Shown here one piece after another: positions 1-10,985 of a stretch of DNA of 64,000 nt. Every line of letters starts with the position of its first letter. Position 1 is the stretch's first letter. The notes under the pieces were generated by a model. It made no database searches, was not told the DNA's origin, and saw nothing but the letters and a program-made list of their open reading frames with translations. The position numbers and the translations under genes are program-made. This stretch comes from Dietzia aurantiaca (GTDB lineage Bacteria > Actinomycetota > Actinomycetes > Mycobacteriales > Mycobacteriaceae), in assembly GCF_021033825.1 (NCBI RefSeq), contig NZ_JAIFXZ010000008.1, forward strand, positions 1 through 64,000. The letters run 5' to 3'.

Positions 1-73
1 CCCGGAAGCTAAGCCTGCCAGCGCCGATGGTACTGCACTCGCGAGGGTGTGGGAGAGTAGGTCACCGCCGAAC
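1..73 (+). rRNA. rrf: 5S ribosomal RNA, 3' part
   Basis: The window opens inside a 5S rRNA. The stretch with GTGGGAGAGTAGGTCACCGCC at about 50-70 is the usual 3' strand of actinobacterial 5S rRNA, and a strong hairpin follows. The 5' part, and presumably 23S and 16S, lie outside the window. The exact 3' end is approximate. Confidence 0.9.
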
Positions 74-87
74 ACAACTTCACACCC

Positions 88-121
88 GAGAACCCCAACC
101 CCTAACCGGGTTGGGGTTCTC
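88..121 (+). terminator. Terminator of the rRNA operon
   Basis: A perfect 14-bp stem (GAGAACCCCAACCC paired with GGGTTGGGGTTCTC) with a 6-base loop sits 15 bases after the 5S rRNA. Nothing coding is seen between it and the end of malQ at 189. Confidence 0.85.
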
Positions 122-188
122 GCCATTTCACCACCCCACCTCCAACCAACCCCACACCCCGCCAGCACCAGCCCGCCAGCCCCGGCCA

Positions 189-2531
189 CTACCCACCACC
201 CACCCCACCCACAGCGGCGAACACCCGCTTCGGCAAGCCACTGCGCACCACATCCTCCATCAGCAGGGCCCGTCCCTCCGCATCTGCCAGAGGTACCGAC
301 CAGTTGGGGTACTCGGTCGAGGTGCCGGGCATGTTCACAGGTCTGCGGTCGCCCACCAGATCAGCGAGCGAGACCGTGAGTAACAGCGACGGCGACGTCG
401 CGAGGAAAGCGTGCATCGCGACGATGAGGTCGTCGGGGGAGTCACCCTCGAGTAACCCGCGCTCACGAACGTCAGAGACGAACCCCGCCACCTCCGCGGC
501 AGCGTCCCTGCGCTCATCGGCCACATCGCGGGTGAGTTGGCCGAGCTCGTCCCGGATATCGACATGGACGAGATCGATGTAGCCGGCTGTCGGCGCCAGG
601 TCATGGGTGGTCACGGATGCCATACACAAGCGGCGGTATTCCTCCGGTGGCAGTGGCCGAGCGGGAGCGCTGTCGGTGTCGCCGGTCTCGCCGGCGTCCT
701 CGGTCTGTTCAAACCACATCACCGACGCCCCCAGCACTCCGCGCTCGGACAGGGACTCGCGCACGCCCGGGGCAACGGTGCCCAGGTCTTCGCCAACCAC
801 CACCGCACCGGCACGTGACGCTTCGAGGGTGAGGACGGCGAGCATTGCGTCGCTGTCGTAGTGGACGTAGGTGCCATCGGTGGGTGGGGACCCGGCGGGG
901 ATCCACCACAGACGGAAGAGCCCGAGGATGTGGTCGATGCGCACGCCGCCCGCATCGCGCAACGCGGCCCGGACGATATCGCGGAACTGTCGGTAGCCGT
1001 TGTCGGCCAACGCGTCCGGCCGGAGCGGAGGCTGCGACCAGTCCTGCCCCCGTTGGTTGTAGATATCCGGGGGAGCGCCGACCGAGACCCGGCGCGCCAG
1101 CGAGCGGTTGAGCGACCATGCATCGGCGCCCGAGGGATGCACGCCCACCGCGAGGTCATGCAGGATGCCCAGTCGCATCCCCGCATCGAGCGCCGACCGC
1201 TGCGCGCGCGCCCGCTGCTCGCCGGTCACCCACTGCAGCCACTGGTGGAACTCGATCTCCTCGGTGTGGGCTGAGGCGAAACGGTCGACCGCTTCGGAGC
1301 CGGGATCGCGCAGGTCGGTGGTCCAGTTCGCCCAGTCCGGCCCGTACTCTCCGGCCAACGCGCACCAGGTGGCGAAGGATCGGAGCCCGGGCCCCCCATC
1401 GCGGACGAAGCGGTCGAACTCTGCGGCCCGGTCGGGCTTGCAGGGTACTGCGAACACCAGGCGTAGAGCGTCGACCTTGGCGGCCCACGAGGCGTCGCGG
1501 TCGAGGAGATCCGACCTGTTGGCCTCGGTGCCGGCGGCGAGGCCGGCGAGCTCGTCGACGCGGGCCCGCTCGGACTCGGGAAGGTCGGCGTACTCGGGCA
1601 ACAGTTCAGGGCGCAGGTACAGGGGCGAGGCGAAACGACGCGTAGTGGGCAGGTACGGCGAGGGACTCACCGGCGGGAACGGTTCGCCGGCGTGCATGGG
1701 GTTGACCAGGACGAAGTCGGCGCCCAGTTCGCGGCCGCCCCATGTGGCGAGGTCCATCAGGTCGGCCAGGTCGCCCATGCCCCAGGACGTCGCCGACCGC
1801 ACCTGGTACAGCTGTGCCGCCAGCCCGACCGCGCGGCGCTCGTCCAGACCGGCCGGGACGGGGATGCTCGCCGGCGCGACGAGAAGCGTCGCCGTGTACG
1901 TCGTGCCGGGGTGGGCTCCGTCGGGGCGGGAAGTGTCGGTGAGGGCTGTCGTCGCGGCGTCGGTGGGGGAGACGCCGGGGTCGACGACGACAACACGCAA
2001 TCGATGCCACCCCGCCGGCAGGTCGCCGGGCACACTCACGGAGATCTGCTCCATCGGTGTTCCGTCGACCTCCCGCTGGATGCGGTCGCCGCTGAGCGGG
2101 AGCAGGGGGATCGGATCGGCAGGCCCGGCGGTGGTGAAGGGCGTCTCCTCGAGATGGGCCGAGACGGTCACGTTCGCACCCAACGGGACATGGATCGGGA
2201 CCACACGAGTGGCGCCCTCGGTGGCGACCACGGTCGGCGCGATCACACGACGCCACGGCGCGAGGCGCACCTCCTCGAGGGCGGCCCGGTCGTCGGTGTC
2301 GGTGGCGCGGGTGGCGGCGTTGTCGTCGTCGTGGTCGTCATCTTCCGCGGCGACGTCGGCGCGACTCCCGGCGCCGATGCCCATCGCGGCGAGGACTGCG
2401 CGCACGGTGCGCTCGGGGACGTCGCGATGGACGCCGTGCGCATCGGTGTACCCCGTGGCCACACCGCATTCCGCGGCGAGCTCGACCAGGGCTTCGGGAA
2501 GGGCTGGGGGAACGTCGGATGTCGCGGTCAC
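189..2531 (-). CDS. malQ: 4-alpha-glucanotransferase (amylomaltase), GH77
   Basis: Transfers alpha-1,4-glucan segments between maltooligosaccharides in the cytosol (glycogen and maltodextrin metabolism). About 780 residues, the length of the actinobacterial MalQ form with an extra N-terminal domain. GH77 motifs are visible: RIDHILGL (nucleophile Asp, near residue 532), VVGEDLGTV (acid/base Glu) and TTHDLAP near the C-terminus. The GTG at 2531 (VTATSDVPP...) is chosen because the upstream in-frame extension looks non-coding and overlaps the fadA promoter region; a longer start is possible. Oddity: an acidic low-complexity run (EDDDHDDDNAAT, about residues 62-75) between the N-terminal domain and the next domain, coded by one of the dispersed GTTGTCGTCGTC words. 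Transcribed divergently from fadA. Confidence 0.93.
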   Translation of the reverse strand: MTATSDVPPALPEALVELAAECGVATGYTDAHGVHRDVPERTVRAVLAAMGIGAGSRADVAAEDDDHDDDNAATRATDTDDRAALEEVRLAPWRRVIAPTVVATEGATRVVPIHVPLGANVTVSAHLEETPFTTAGPADPIPLLPLSGDRIQREVDGTPMEQISVSVPGDLPAGWHRLRVVVVDPGVSPTDAATTALTDTSRPDGAHPGTTYTATLLVAPASIPVPAGLDERRAVGLAAQLYQVRSATSWGMGDLADLMDLATWGGRELGADFVLVNPMHAGEPFPPVSPSPYLPTTRRFASPLYLRPELLPEYADLPESERARVDELAGLAAGTEANRSDLLDRDASWAAKVDALRLVFAVPCKPDRAAEFDRFVRDGGPGLRSFATWCALAGEYGPDWANWTTDLRDPGSEAVDRFASAHTEEIEFHQWLQWVTGEQRARAQRSALDAGMRLGILHDLAVGVHPSGADAWSLNRSLARRVSVGAPPDIYNQRGQDWSQPPLRPDALADNGYRQFRDIVRAALRDAGGVRIDHILGLFRLWWIPAGSPPTDGTYVHYDSDAMLAVLTLEASRAGAVVVGEDLGTVAPGVRESLSERGVLGASVMWFEQTEDAGETGDTDSAPARPLPPEEYRRLCMASVTTHDLAPTAGYIDLVHVDIRDELGQLTRDVADERRDAAAEVAGFVSDVRERGLLEGDSPDDLIVAMHAFLATSPSLLLTVSLADLVGDRRPVNMPGTSTEYPNWSVPLADAEGRALLMEDVVRSGLPKRVFAAVGGVGGG

Positions 2532-2665
2532 ACCCCCACTGTGCCAGCCTGCGACAGGCCGCGCGGGGCAAAAAACGGACCGCACTCCACGGCGTGTGAG
2601 GGGCGACACGTACCCTAGCCGTGAACACGTACCAGTTCCGCCCAGAGAAAGGCCGTGGACCACCC

Positions 2666-3877
<1,212 letters not shown>

Positions 3878-3919
3878 TCCAGCCCGCCGACACCACAGCC
3901 ATACAGGAGTAGAAAACCA

Positions 3920-6109
3920 GTGAGCGACAACATGTTCCGGTGGGAGCAGGACGGCGACGGCATCGTCACCCTCACCATGGATGACCCCGACCACGGCGCC
4001 AACACGATGAACGCCCGGTTCATCGAGGACTTCGCGCAGACCGTCGACCGCATCGAGGCCGAGAAGGAGTCCATCAAGGGCGTCGTCCTGACCTCCGCCA
4101 AGAAGAGCTTCTTCGGCGGCGGCGACCTCAAGTCCATGATCAAGGCCGGCCCCGCCGACGCCGAGGACATCTATGCCCGGTCCCTGGGCATCAAGGAGCG
4201 CATGCGCGCCCTCGAGACCTGCGGCGTGCCGGTCGTGGCGGCCATCAACGGCGCGGCCCTCGGTGGGGGACTCGAGCTCGCGCTCGCGACCCACCACCGC
4301 GTGATGGCCGACGCCCGCGGCGCCAAGGTCGGCCTCCCGGAGGTCACCCTCGGCCTGCTGCCCGGCGGCGGCGGCATCGTCCGTACCGTCCGCATGTTCG
4401 GCCTGGCCCAGGCCGTCCCGAACATCCTCATGTCCGGCAAGTCCTTCGCCCCGGCCAAGGCCCTCGAGGCGGGACTGGTCGACGAGGTGGTCGAGCCCGA
4501 GAAGCTGATCGACGCCGCCAAGGCGTGGCTGGCCACCGGGCCCGAGGCCTCCCAGTCGTGGGACCGCAAGGGCTGGAAGCTGCCCGGGGGCACCATCAGC
4601 GACCCGGCTCTGGCCGGCGTGCTGCCGTCCTTCCCGGCCAACATGCGTAAGCAGACCAAGGGCGCGCCCTCCCCGGCACCGCGCGCCATCATGGCCGCGG
4701 CCGTCGAGGGCTCGCAGGTGGACTTCGCCACGGCCGAGAAGATCGAGGCCCGCTACTTCGTCGAGCTCGTCACCGGCCCCATCGCGAAGAACATGATCCA
4801 GGCGTTCTTCTTCGACATGCAGCACTGCGCCTCCGGCGGCGCCCGACCCAAGGCCGCCGACGGCTCGGAGATCCCCCGCACAGAGTTCAAGAAGGTCGGC
4901 GTCCTCGGCGCCGGCATGATGGGCGCGGGCATCGCGTACGTGTGCGCCAAGGCCGGCATGGAGGTCGTCCTCAAGGACGTCGAGATGGCCGGCGCCGAGA
5001 AGGGCAAGGCCTACTCCGAGAAGATCGAGGCCAAGGCGCTCGAGCGTGGCCGCACCACCCAGGAGAAGTCCGACGCCCTCCTGGCCCGCATCACGCCGAC
5101 CATCGACCCGCAGGATCTCGCGGGCTGCGACACGGTCATCGAGGCCGTGTTCGAGTCGCCCGAGCTGAAGAAGAAGGTCTTCCAGGAGATCGAGGGCATC
5201 GTCAACCCCGACGCCCTGCTCGGCTCCAACACCTCGACCCTGCCGATCACCGACCTGGCCACGGGCGTCCAGCGCCCCGAGGACTTCATCGGGATCCACT
5301 TCTTCTCTCCGGTCGACAAGATGCAGCTGGTGGAGATCATCAAGGGCGAGAAGACCACCCCGGAGGCGCTAGCCCGCGCGATCGACCTCACGCTGGCCAT
5401 CCGCAAGGTGCCGATCGTCGTCAACGACTCGCGCGGTTTCTACACCTCGCGCGTCATCGGCACGTTCGTCAACGAGGCGATCGGAATGCTGGACGAGGGC
5501 ATCGAGCCTGCGACCATCGAGCAGGCCGGCCGCATCGCCGGTTACCCGGCCGCCCCGCTGCAGCTGTCGGACGAGCTGAACCTCAACCTCATGGTCAAGA
5601 TCCGTCAGGCCACCCGTGAGGCCGAGGAGGCCGCGGGCAAGGAGTACGTGCCGAGCTCGTCGGACCGCGTGGTGCTCAAGATGGTCGAGGAGATCAAGCG
5701 TTCGGGCCGCGCCGCCGGCGCCGGCTTCTACGAGTACGCCGACGGCAAGCGCACCGGTCTGTGGCCGGGCCTGCGCGAGGCGTTCACCACCTCGCCGGAC
5801 AACGCCCCGCCGCTGCAGGACCTGATCGACCGCATGATCTTCGCCGAGGTGCTCGAGACGCAGAAGTGCGTTGACGAGGGCGTGATCGTCGACGACGCCG
5901 ACGCCAACATCGGCTCGATCATCGGCATCGGGTTCCCGGCGTGGACCGGCGGCACCCGTCAGTACGCCAAGAACTACTCGGAGCCGGGCGCCAAGGAGGC
6001 CTCGGGCTACAAGGGCTTCGTCGCCCGCGCCGAGGAGTTGGCCGCGAAGTACGGCGAGCGCTTCGCGCCCACCGAGTCGCTGAAGAAGCTGGCGGCCGAT
6101 CAGGGCTGA
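3920..6109 (+). CDS. fadB: Multifunctional 3-hydroxyacyl-CoA dehydrogenase / enoyl-CoA hydratase, FadB
   Basis: Alpha subunit of the beta-oxidation complex; hydrates enoyl-CoA and oxidises 3-hydroxyacyl-CoA with NAD. 729 residues. The N-terminal crotonase domain (about 1-300) shows FGGGDLKSM and the oxyanion segment GGGLELALATHHR. The NAD-binding Rossmann motif GVLGAGMMGAGIA begins near residue 325, followed by SNTSTLPIT and IHFFSPVDKM with the catalytic His, then the C-terminal dehydrogenase domains. The GTG start at 3920 is preceded by AGGAG at 3904-3908. It is second in the fadA-fadB operon and is followed by a strong terminator. Confidence 0.95.
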   Translation: MSDNMFRWEQDGDGIVTLTMDDPDHGANTMNARFIEDFAQTVDRIEAEKESIKGVVLTSAKKSFFGGGDLKSMIKAGPADAEDIYARSLGIKERMRALETCGVPVVAAINGAALGGGLELALATHHRVMADARGAKVGLPEVTLGLLPGGGGIVRTVRMFGLAQAVPNILMSGKSFAPAKALEAGLVDEVVEPEKLIDAAKAWLATGPEASQSWDRKGWKLPGGTISDPALAGVLPSFPANMRKQTKGAPSPAPRAIMAAAVEGSQVDFATAEKIEARYFVELVTGPIAKNMIQAFFFDMQHCASGGARPKAADGSEIPRTEFKKVGVLGAGMMGAGIAYVCAKAGMEVVLKDVEMAGAEKGKAYSEKIEAKALERGRTTQEKSDALLARITPTIDPQDLAGCDTVIEAVFESPELKKKVFQEIEGIVNPDALLGSNTSTLPITDLATGVQRPEDFIGIHFFSPVDKMQLVEIIKGEKTTPEALARAIDLTLAIRKVPIVVNDSRGFYTSRVIGTFVNEAIGMLDEGIEPATIEQAGRIAGYPAAPLQLSDELNLNLMVKIRQATREAEEAAGKEYVPSSSDRVVLKMVEEIKRSGRAAGAGFYEYADGKRTGLWPGLREAFTTSPDNAPPLQDLIDRMIFAEVLETQKCVDEGVIVDDADANIGSIIGIGFPAWTGGTRQYAKNYSEPGAKEASGYKGFVARAEELAAKYGERFAPTESLKKLAADQG

Positions 6110-6137
6110 TCGGCAGCTCGCCCAGCGCGAGAGATTG

Positions 6138-6178
6138 CGGCGGCCGCTCCGGGGACGTGTTCCCCGGGGCGGCCGCCG
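6138..6178 (+). terminator. Terminator after fadAB
   Basis: An 18-bp stem with one G-T wobble (CGGCGGCCGCTCCGGGGA and its complement) and a 5-base loop CGTGT, 29 bases after the fadB stop. The rest of the gap to hmuT (6110-6422) holds the iron boxes listed next and no gene. Confidence 0.85.
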
Positions 6179-6360
6179 TCATCGGTCTTGTCGGCCTCAC
6201 TGCGATCGATCCGGCTTGCCGCCGCAGTGCTGCAGACATTTCCCGCAGTGAAGTAGACAGTTCGGGTGAGAAGGTTCCGGCTGGGCACCCGACATGTGAC
6301 CGGGGCTATCTTTTCTGTCGCGCGTCGAAGGGAAAGCGCTGTGAACTGCGGGTTTACAAA

Positions 6361-6399
6361 TTAGGTAAGCCTTGGCGAACCTAGGTTAGGCTTGCCTCA
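6361..6399 (+). promoter_or_regulatory. Two DtxR/IdeR-like iron boxes before hmuT
   Basis: CTAGGTTAGGCTTGCCTCA at 6381-6399 matches the DtxR consensus TTAGGTTAGGCTAACCTAA at 15 of 19 places. A weaker partner, TTAGGTAAGCCTTGGCGAA at 6361-6379, matches at 13. They end 23 bases before the hmuT start, where an iron-loaded repressor would block transcription. That DtxR-type control applies here is inference from the related corynebacterial heme operons. Confidence 0.75.
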
Positions 6400-6422
6400 A
6401 TTCAAATGCTACTGTTCTGCCC

Positions 6423-7550
6423 ATGCTCAGACAGCGCACAGGATCGGCTCGCGGAGCCGGCGCCCGCGGAACCTTTCGCCTGGCCGCAGCCGCGGTCCTC
6501 GTCGCCTCGTTGACGGCCTGCGGCGTCGCGGCCGGGGGCGGTGGAGACGTGGAGAAGGTCTCCGGTATCCCGCTGGCCTCCGAGGTCACCGCGATCGATG
6601 ATCCTCGTTCCTATCAGGGCGAACTTTCTCTTCAGCTCGTCGACGACCCGGTCGCGCCGGTCGCGACCGACCCCGTGCCGCAGTTGCCGGCAGTGGTCAC
6701 TGATAACCAGGGCACCGAGGTCGAGGTGGCCGACGTCTCGCGCATCCTGCCGTTGGACATCTACGGCACACTCTCGCGGATCGTCTACGAGCTGGGGCTG
6801 GGGGACAACGTCATCGGACGCGACGTCTCGTCCTCGTTCCCGGAGATCGCCGACCGTCCACTGGTCACGACCGACGGGCACCAGCTCAACGCCGAGTCGA
6901 TCCTCGCGCTCAACCCCAGCGTGATCATCACCGACACCTCGCTCGGACCGTGGGATGTGGTGCTTCAGCTCCGGGACGCCGGAGTGCCCGTCGTCGTCGT
7001 CGACTCCCACCGTTCACCCGAGAACGTCGAGGCCCTCACCGAGGCGGTCGGCGCGGCGCTGGGCTTGCCCGACCAGGGGCGCGAGCTCGGCGAGCGTACC
7101 CGCGCGCAGATCGTCGAGGCGGAGGAGTCGATCGCCACGATCACGCCGGACAGCGAAACCCGACAGCTGCGCACCGTGTTCCTCTACGCGCGAGGCAGCG
7201 CCGGCGTCTACTACATGTTCGGCGAGGACAGCGGCGCCGACGCGCTCATCACCGCCGCCGGCGGCTACGACGTGTCCTCGGAAGTCGGCTGGAAGGGCGC
7301 CAAGCCCGCGAACGACGAGGGACTCATCGCGGCCCAGCCGGACGTGATCATCATGATGAACAAGGGGCTGGAGTCGGTCGGCGGCGTGGACGGGCTGCTC
7401 GAGAAGTTCCCGGCCATGGAACAGACGCCGGCCGGTGCGAACCGTCGGGTGATCTCGATGAACGACGACCTGCTGCTCTCGTTCGGCACCCGCACTCCGG
7501 CGGTGCTCAACGCACTCGCCGTGGCGCTCTACGCCCCCGACGCGCTGTGA
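6423..7550 (+). CDS. hmuT: Hemin ABC transporter, substrate-binding lipoprotein
   Basis: Captures heme at the outer face of the membrane and hands it to HmuUV. 375 residues with a lipoprotein signal: a positively charged N-terminus, a hydrophobic stretch and the lipobox LTAC (Cys near residue 36). The rest fits the periplasmic-binding fold of class III metal and heme receptors: 'DVSRILPLDIYGTLSRIV', 'LGLGDNVIGRDVSS' and the segment ending 'NDDLLLSFGTRTPAV'. First gene of hmuT-hmuU-hmuV and preceded by iron boxes. Its stop overlaps the hmuU GTG start (GTGA), so translation is probably coupled. The family is well established in corynebacteria; heme as ligand is inferred from that and from the neighbours. 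Confidence 0.93.
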   Translation: MLRQRTGSARGAGARGTFRLAAAAVLVASLTACGVAAGGGGDVEKVSGIPLASEVTAIDDPRSYQGELSLQLVDDPVAPVATDPVPQLPAVVTDNQGTEVEVADVSRILPLDIYGTLSRIVYELGLGDNVIGRDVSSSFPEIADRPLVTTDGHQLNAESILALNPSVIITDTSLGPWDVVLQLRDAGVPVVVVDSHRSPENVEALTEAVGAALGLPDQGRELGERTRAQIVEAEESIATITPDSETRQLRTVFLYARGSAGVYYMFGEDSGADALITAAGGYDVSSEVGWKGAKPANDEGLIAAQPDVIIMMNKGLESVGGVDGLLEKFPAMEQTPAGANRRVISMNDDLLLSFGTRTPAVLNALAVALYAPDAL

Positions 7551-8670
7551 CCGTCACCGAAGAGCGGCCCACCGCGGCACGCTCCGCGCGACGGTCCACC
7601 ACGGACGGCCCGGCCAAGGGGACGGCCGGATCGGCGAACCGGCTGCTCACCGGGGGGCTGTTGGTGGCGGGCCTGCTGGTCGCGCTCGTGGTGCTCGCGG
7701 TGGTCGCCGCGGCCTCGGGGCAGCTCGCGATCCCGCCAGCGGAGGTGGCGTCGGGGTTCCTGCGGGGCCTCGGCCTGGACGTGGGGCCCGTCGAGAGCCA
7801 CCCGCGCGCCGACGCGACGCTGTGGAGCGTGCGGTTCCCGCGCGTGGCGATGGCGATCGTCGTGGGGGCGGCCCTGTCCGTGGCGGGTGCGCTCATGCAG
7901 GGCGCGTTCGGGAACCCGCTCGCCGAGCCGAGTGTGGTGGGCGTGTCCGCTGGCGCGGCCGTGGGCGCCGCGTCCGCGATCGTGTTCGGACTGACCGCCT
8001 TCGGCGCGTGGACCAGTGTGCTGTGCGCGTTCGTGGCCGGGATCATCACCACGGCCGCCGTCTACCTCTTCAGCCGTAGTAACGGCCGGACGGAGGTCGT
8101 CACCCTCGTCCTGACCGGCATCGCCGTCAACGCGGTGGCCGGCGCCGCGCTCGCGTTCCTCATGTTCCTCGGCGACACCCAGGCGCGCGAGGAAATCGTG
8201 TTCTGGCAGCTGGGCAGCCTCAACGGCAGTCGGTGGGACCACGTGTTCGTGGTGGCGCCCCTGGCGTTGCTCGGTGTGCTGCTGGCCGCGCGTCTGGCCC
8301 GCCCGCTCGACCTGTTGTCGCTGGGGGAGCGGCCCGCCCGCCACCTCGGCGTGAACGTGGAGCGACTGCGCATCTTCTCCATCGTGCTGGTGGGGCTGCT
8401 CACGGCCGCCGCCGTGAGTTTCTGCGGCATCGTCTCGTTCGTCGGATTGGTGGTGCCGCATCTGATCCGCATGGTCGCCGGCCCCGGGCACCGACTGTTG
8501 CTGCCGGCGTCCGCGCTGGGAGGAGCCGTCTGCCTGCTCGCCGCCGACATGGTGGCGCGCACCGCGGTCAACTACGCGGAGCTGCCGCTGGGCATGGTCA
8601 CCGCGGCGGTGGGCGGTCCGTTCTTCTTCTGGCTGCTCCACCGGACGCGCCGCACGGCAGGAGGTTGGGG

Positions 8671-8674
<4 letters not shown>
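7547..8674 (+). CDS. hmuU: Hemin ABC transporter permease
   Basis: Membrane permease of the FecCD family that carries heme inward with HmuV. 375 residues with many hydrophobic helices; family landmarks include VRFPRVAMAIVVGAALSVAG, GNPLAEPSVVGVSAGAA and SFVGLVVPHLIRM with the cytoplasmic coupling helix. The GTG start overlaps the end of hmuT by 4 bases, and the end overlaps hmuV by 4 bases (ATGA). The first roughly 35 residues are hydrophilic, so a later start cannot be excluded, but the overlap supports this one. Confidence 0.93.
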
Positions 8675-9536
<862 letters not shown>

Positions 9537-9540
<4 letters not shown>

Positions 9541-10985
9541 CACACCCCAGAGTCCGTCCGGCGCAGGAACTGGCGCGCCGGCTCGTGGTGGCCGCCGTGG
9601 TGGCGCTGTTCGGTGCCGGCATCCTGACCGTCGCGACCGCGGCGCCCGCGCAGGCCGCGGCCCGGTTGAGTGTGTCGAGCTCGCTGGGCGGTGCGGTCGC
9701 GTCGAGTTCGGGTCCCACGACGTTCACCGTGTCCGGGTCCGGTTTCCAGGCCATCGACGGTGGCTTCGGTGGGGTATATGTGGGCTTCGGCTGGGTCAAC
9801 GGCTCCAGCTGGGGCCCGTCGAAGGGTGGGACCACCGGGAACGCCTACGACTACGTCCCCGACGATCAGTCCAAGAACAACAAGGGCTACCAGGCGTTCG
9901 TGGCGTTCCCCGGCTCGTCCACGGCCGGGGAGGCCCAGGGCACGATGGGAAGTGACGGGTCGTTCCGGGTCCAGCTCACGGTTCCCGGCCCCACGTTCAC
10001 CGGTGCCGGCGGCAAGCGCATCGACTGCCTCAAGATGACGTGCGGTTTCTTCACCTGGGGCGCGCACGGCGTGCGTAACGGGGCCAACGAGTCCTTCACG
10101 CCGGTGACCTTCCAGGGCGGGGCGGCACCGGCCGCCGACGAGGGGACCGCGGCCCCCGCGGGCGAGGCGCCGGCAGCGCGGGTCGACAACGGCGGACAGT
10201 CCGGGCGCTCCGCCGCGGCCGGGCGGGCCTCGGGTCGAGCGCAGGGCTCGGTGTCGGTGCGGGGATCGGTTTCCTCGGGTTCGGCGGATGCGGGTGCGGG
10301 TCAGTCCAGCGGTGATGGCGACGCTGTCGCGGGCGAGGACGGCGCCGCCGAAGGGCCGGTGGACGCCACCGGCGGAACGCAACTGAGCGGGGCTGCCGTG
10401 GTGGAGGTCGACCGCAAGTCGGCCCGCCCCGGTGGCGCGATGGGCTTCGCCGCTGCCGGATTCTGGCCGGGGGAGCAGGTGTACGTGGTGCTCGGTGAAG
10501 GCGACGCGGCGGTCGGACCGGTGATCGCGGGCGTCGACGGCGAGGTCGCCGGCGTGATCGTCCTGCCCGAGGACTTGGAGCCGGGAACCCACGAGATTCG
10601 CGCGGCCGGTGCCGGATCCGCCCTGGAGGCCGTGGAGCGGTTCCCCGTCCGGGTGGACATCGCCCCTGCGGCATCGTCCTCGGGACTGCAGAGCTCGTTC
10701 AAGTGGATCTTCCTCGCACTGGCGGCGCTGATGCTGCTCGCCGTGGGCGCGTTGGTCATCAAGCGTCGCCAGGCGGCGGCCGGTTCCGAGTCACCGGATG
10801 ACGAAAGCGATGACGACGACAACGCCTCCGACCCGGATCTCCACACCGGCCCGGACGCCGGACCCGAGGCCGCAGGCTCCGCATACGAGGCGTATTCGCC
10901 TACGTCGACCCCGTTCCCGCACCCGGCGATGGCGGGCGGCGGCGACTACTCCACGACCGAATTCGAGAAGAAGGATCTGCGATGA
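9537..10985 (+). CDS. Membrane-anchored secreted protein with a neocarzinostatin-like domain, heme locus
   Basis: 482 residues. A long Sec-type signal ends near AQAAA (about residue 41). Residues about 45-195 look like a beta-sandwich of the neocarzinostatin type: FTVSGSGF, VYVGFGWV, GSDGSFRVQL and a cysteine pair around DCLKMTCGFFTWGAHG. An Ala/Gly/Ser-rich linker follows, then a second small beta domain (about 285-375: SARPGGAMGFAAAGFWPGEQ...), a C-terminal transmembrane helix (FKWIFLALAALMLLAVGALV) and an acidic cytoplasmic tail with DDDDNASDP, coded by a GTTGTCGTCGTC word. The domain is paralogous to the protein at 12414-13118. Role unknown; position suggests extracellular heme capture or an HtaC-like accessory. 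The GTG start overlaps hmuV. Confidence 0.8.
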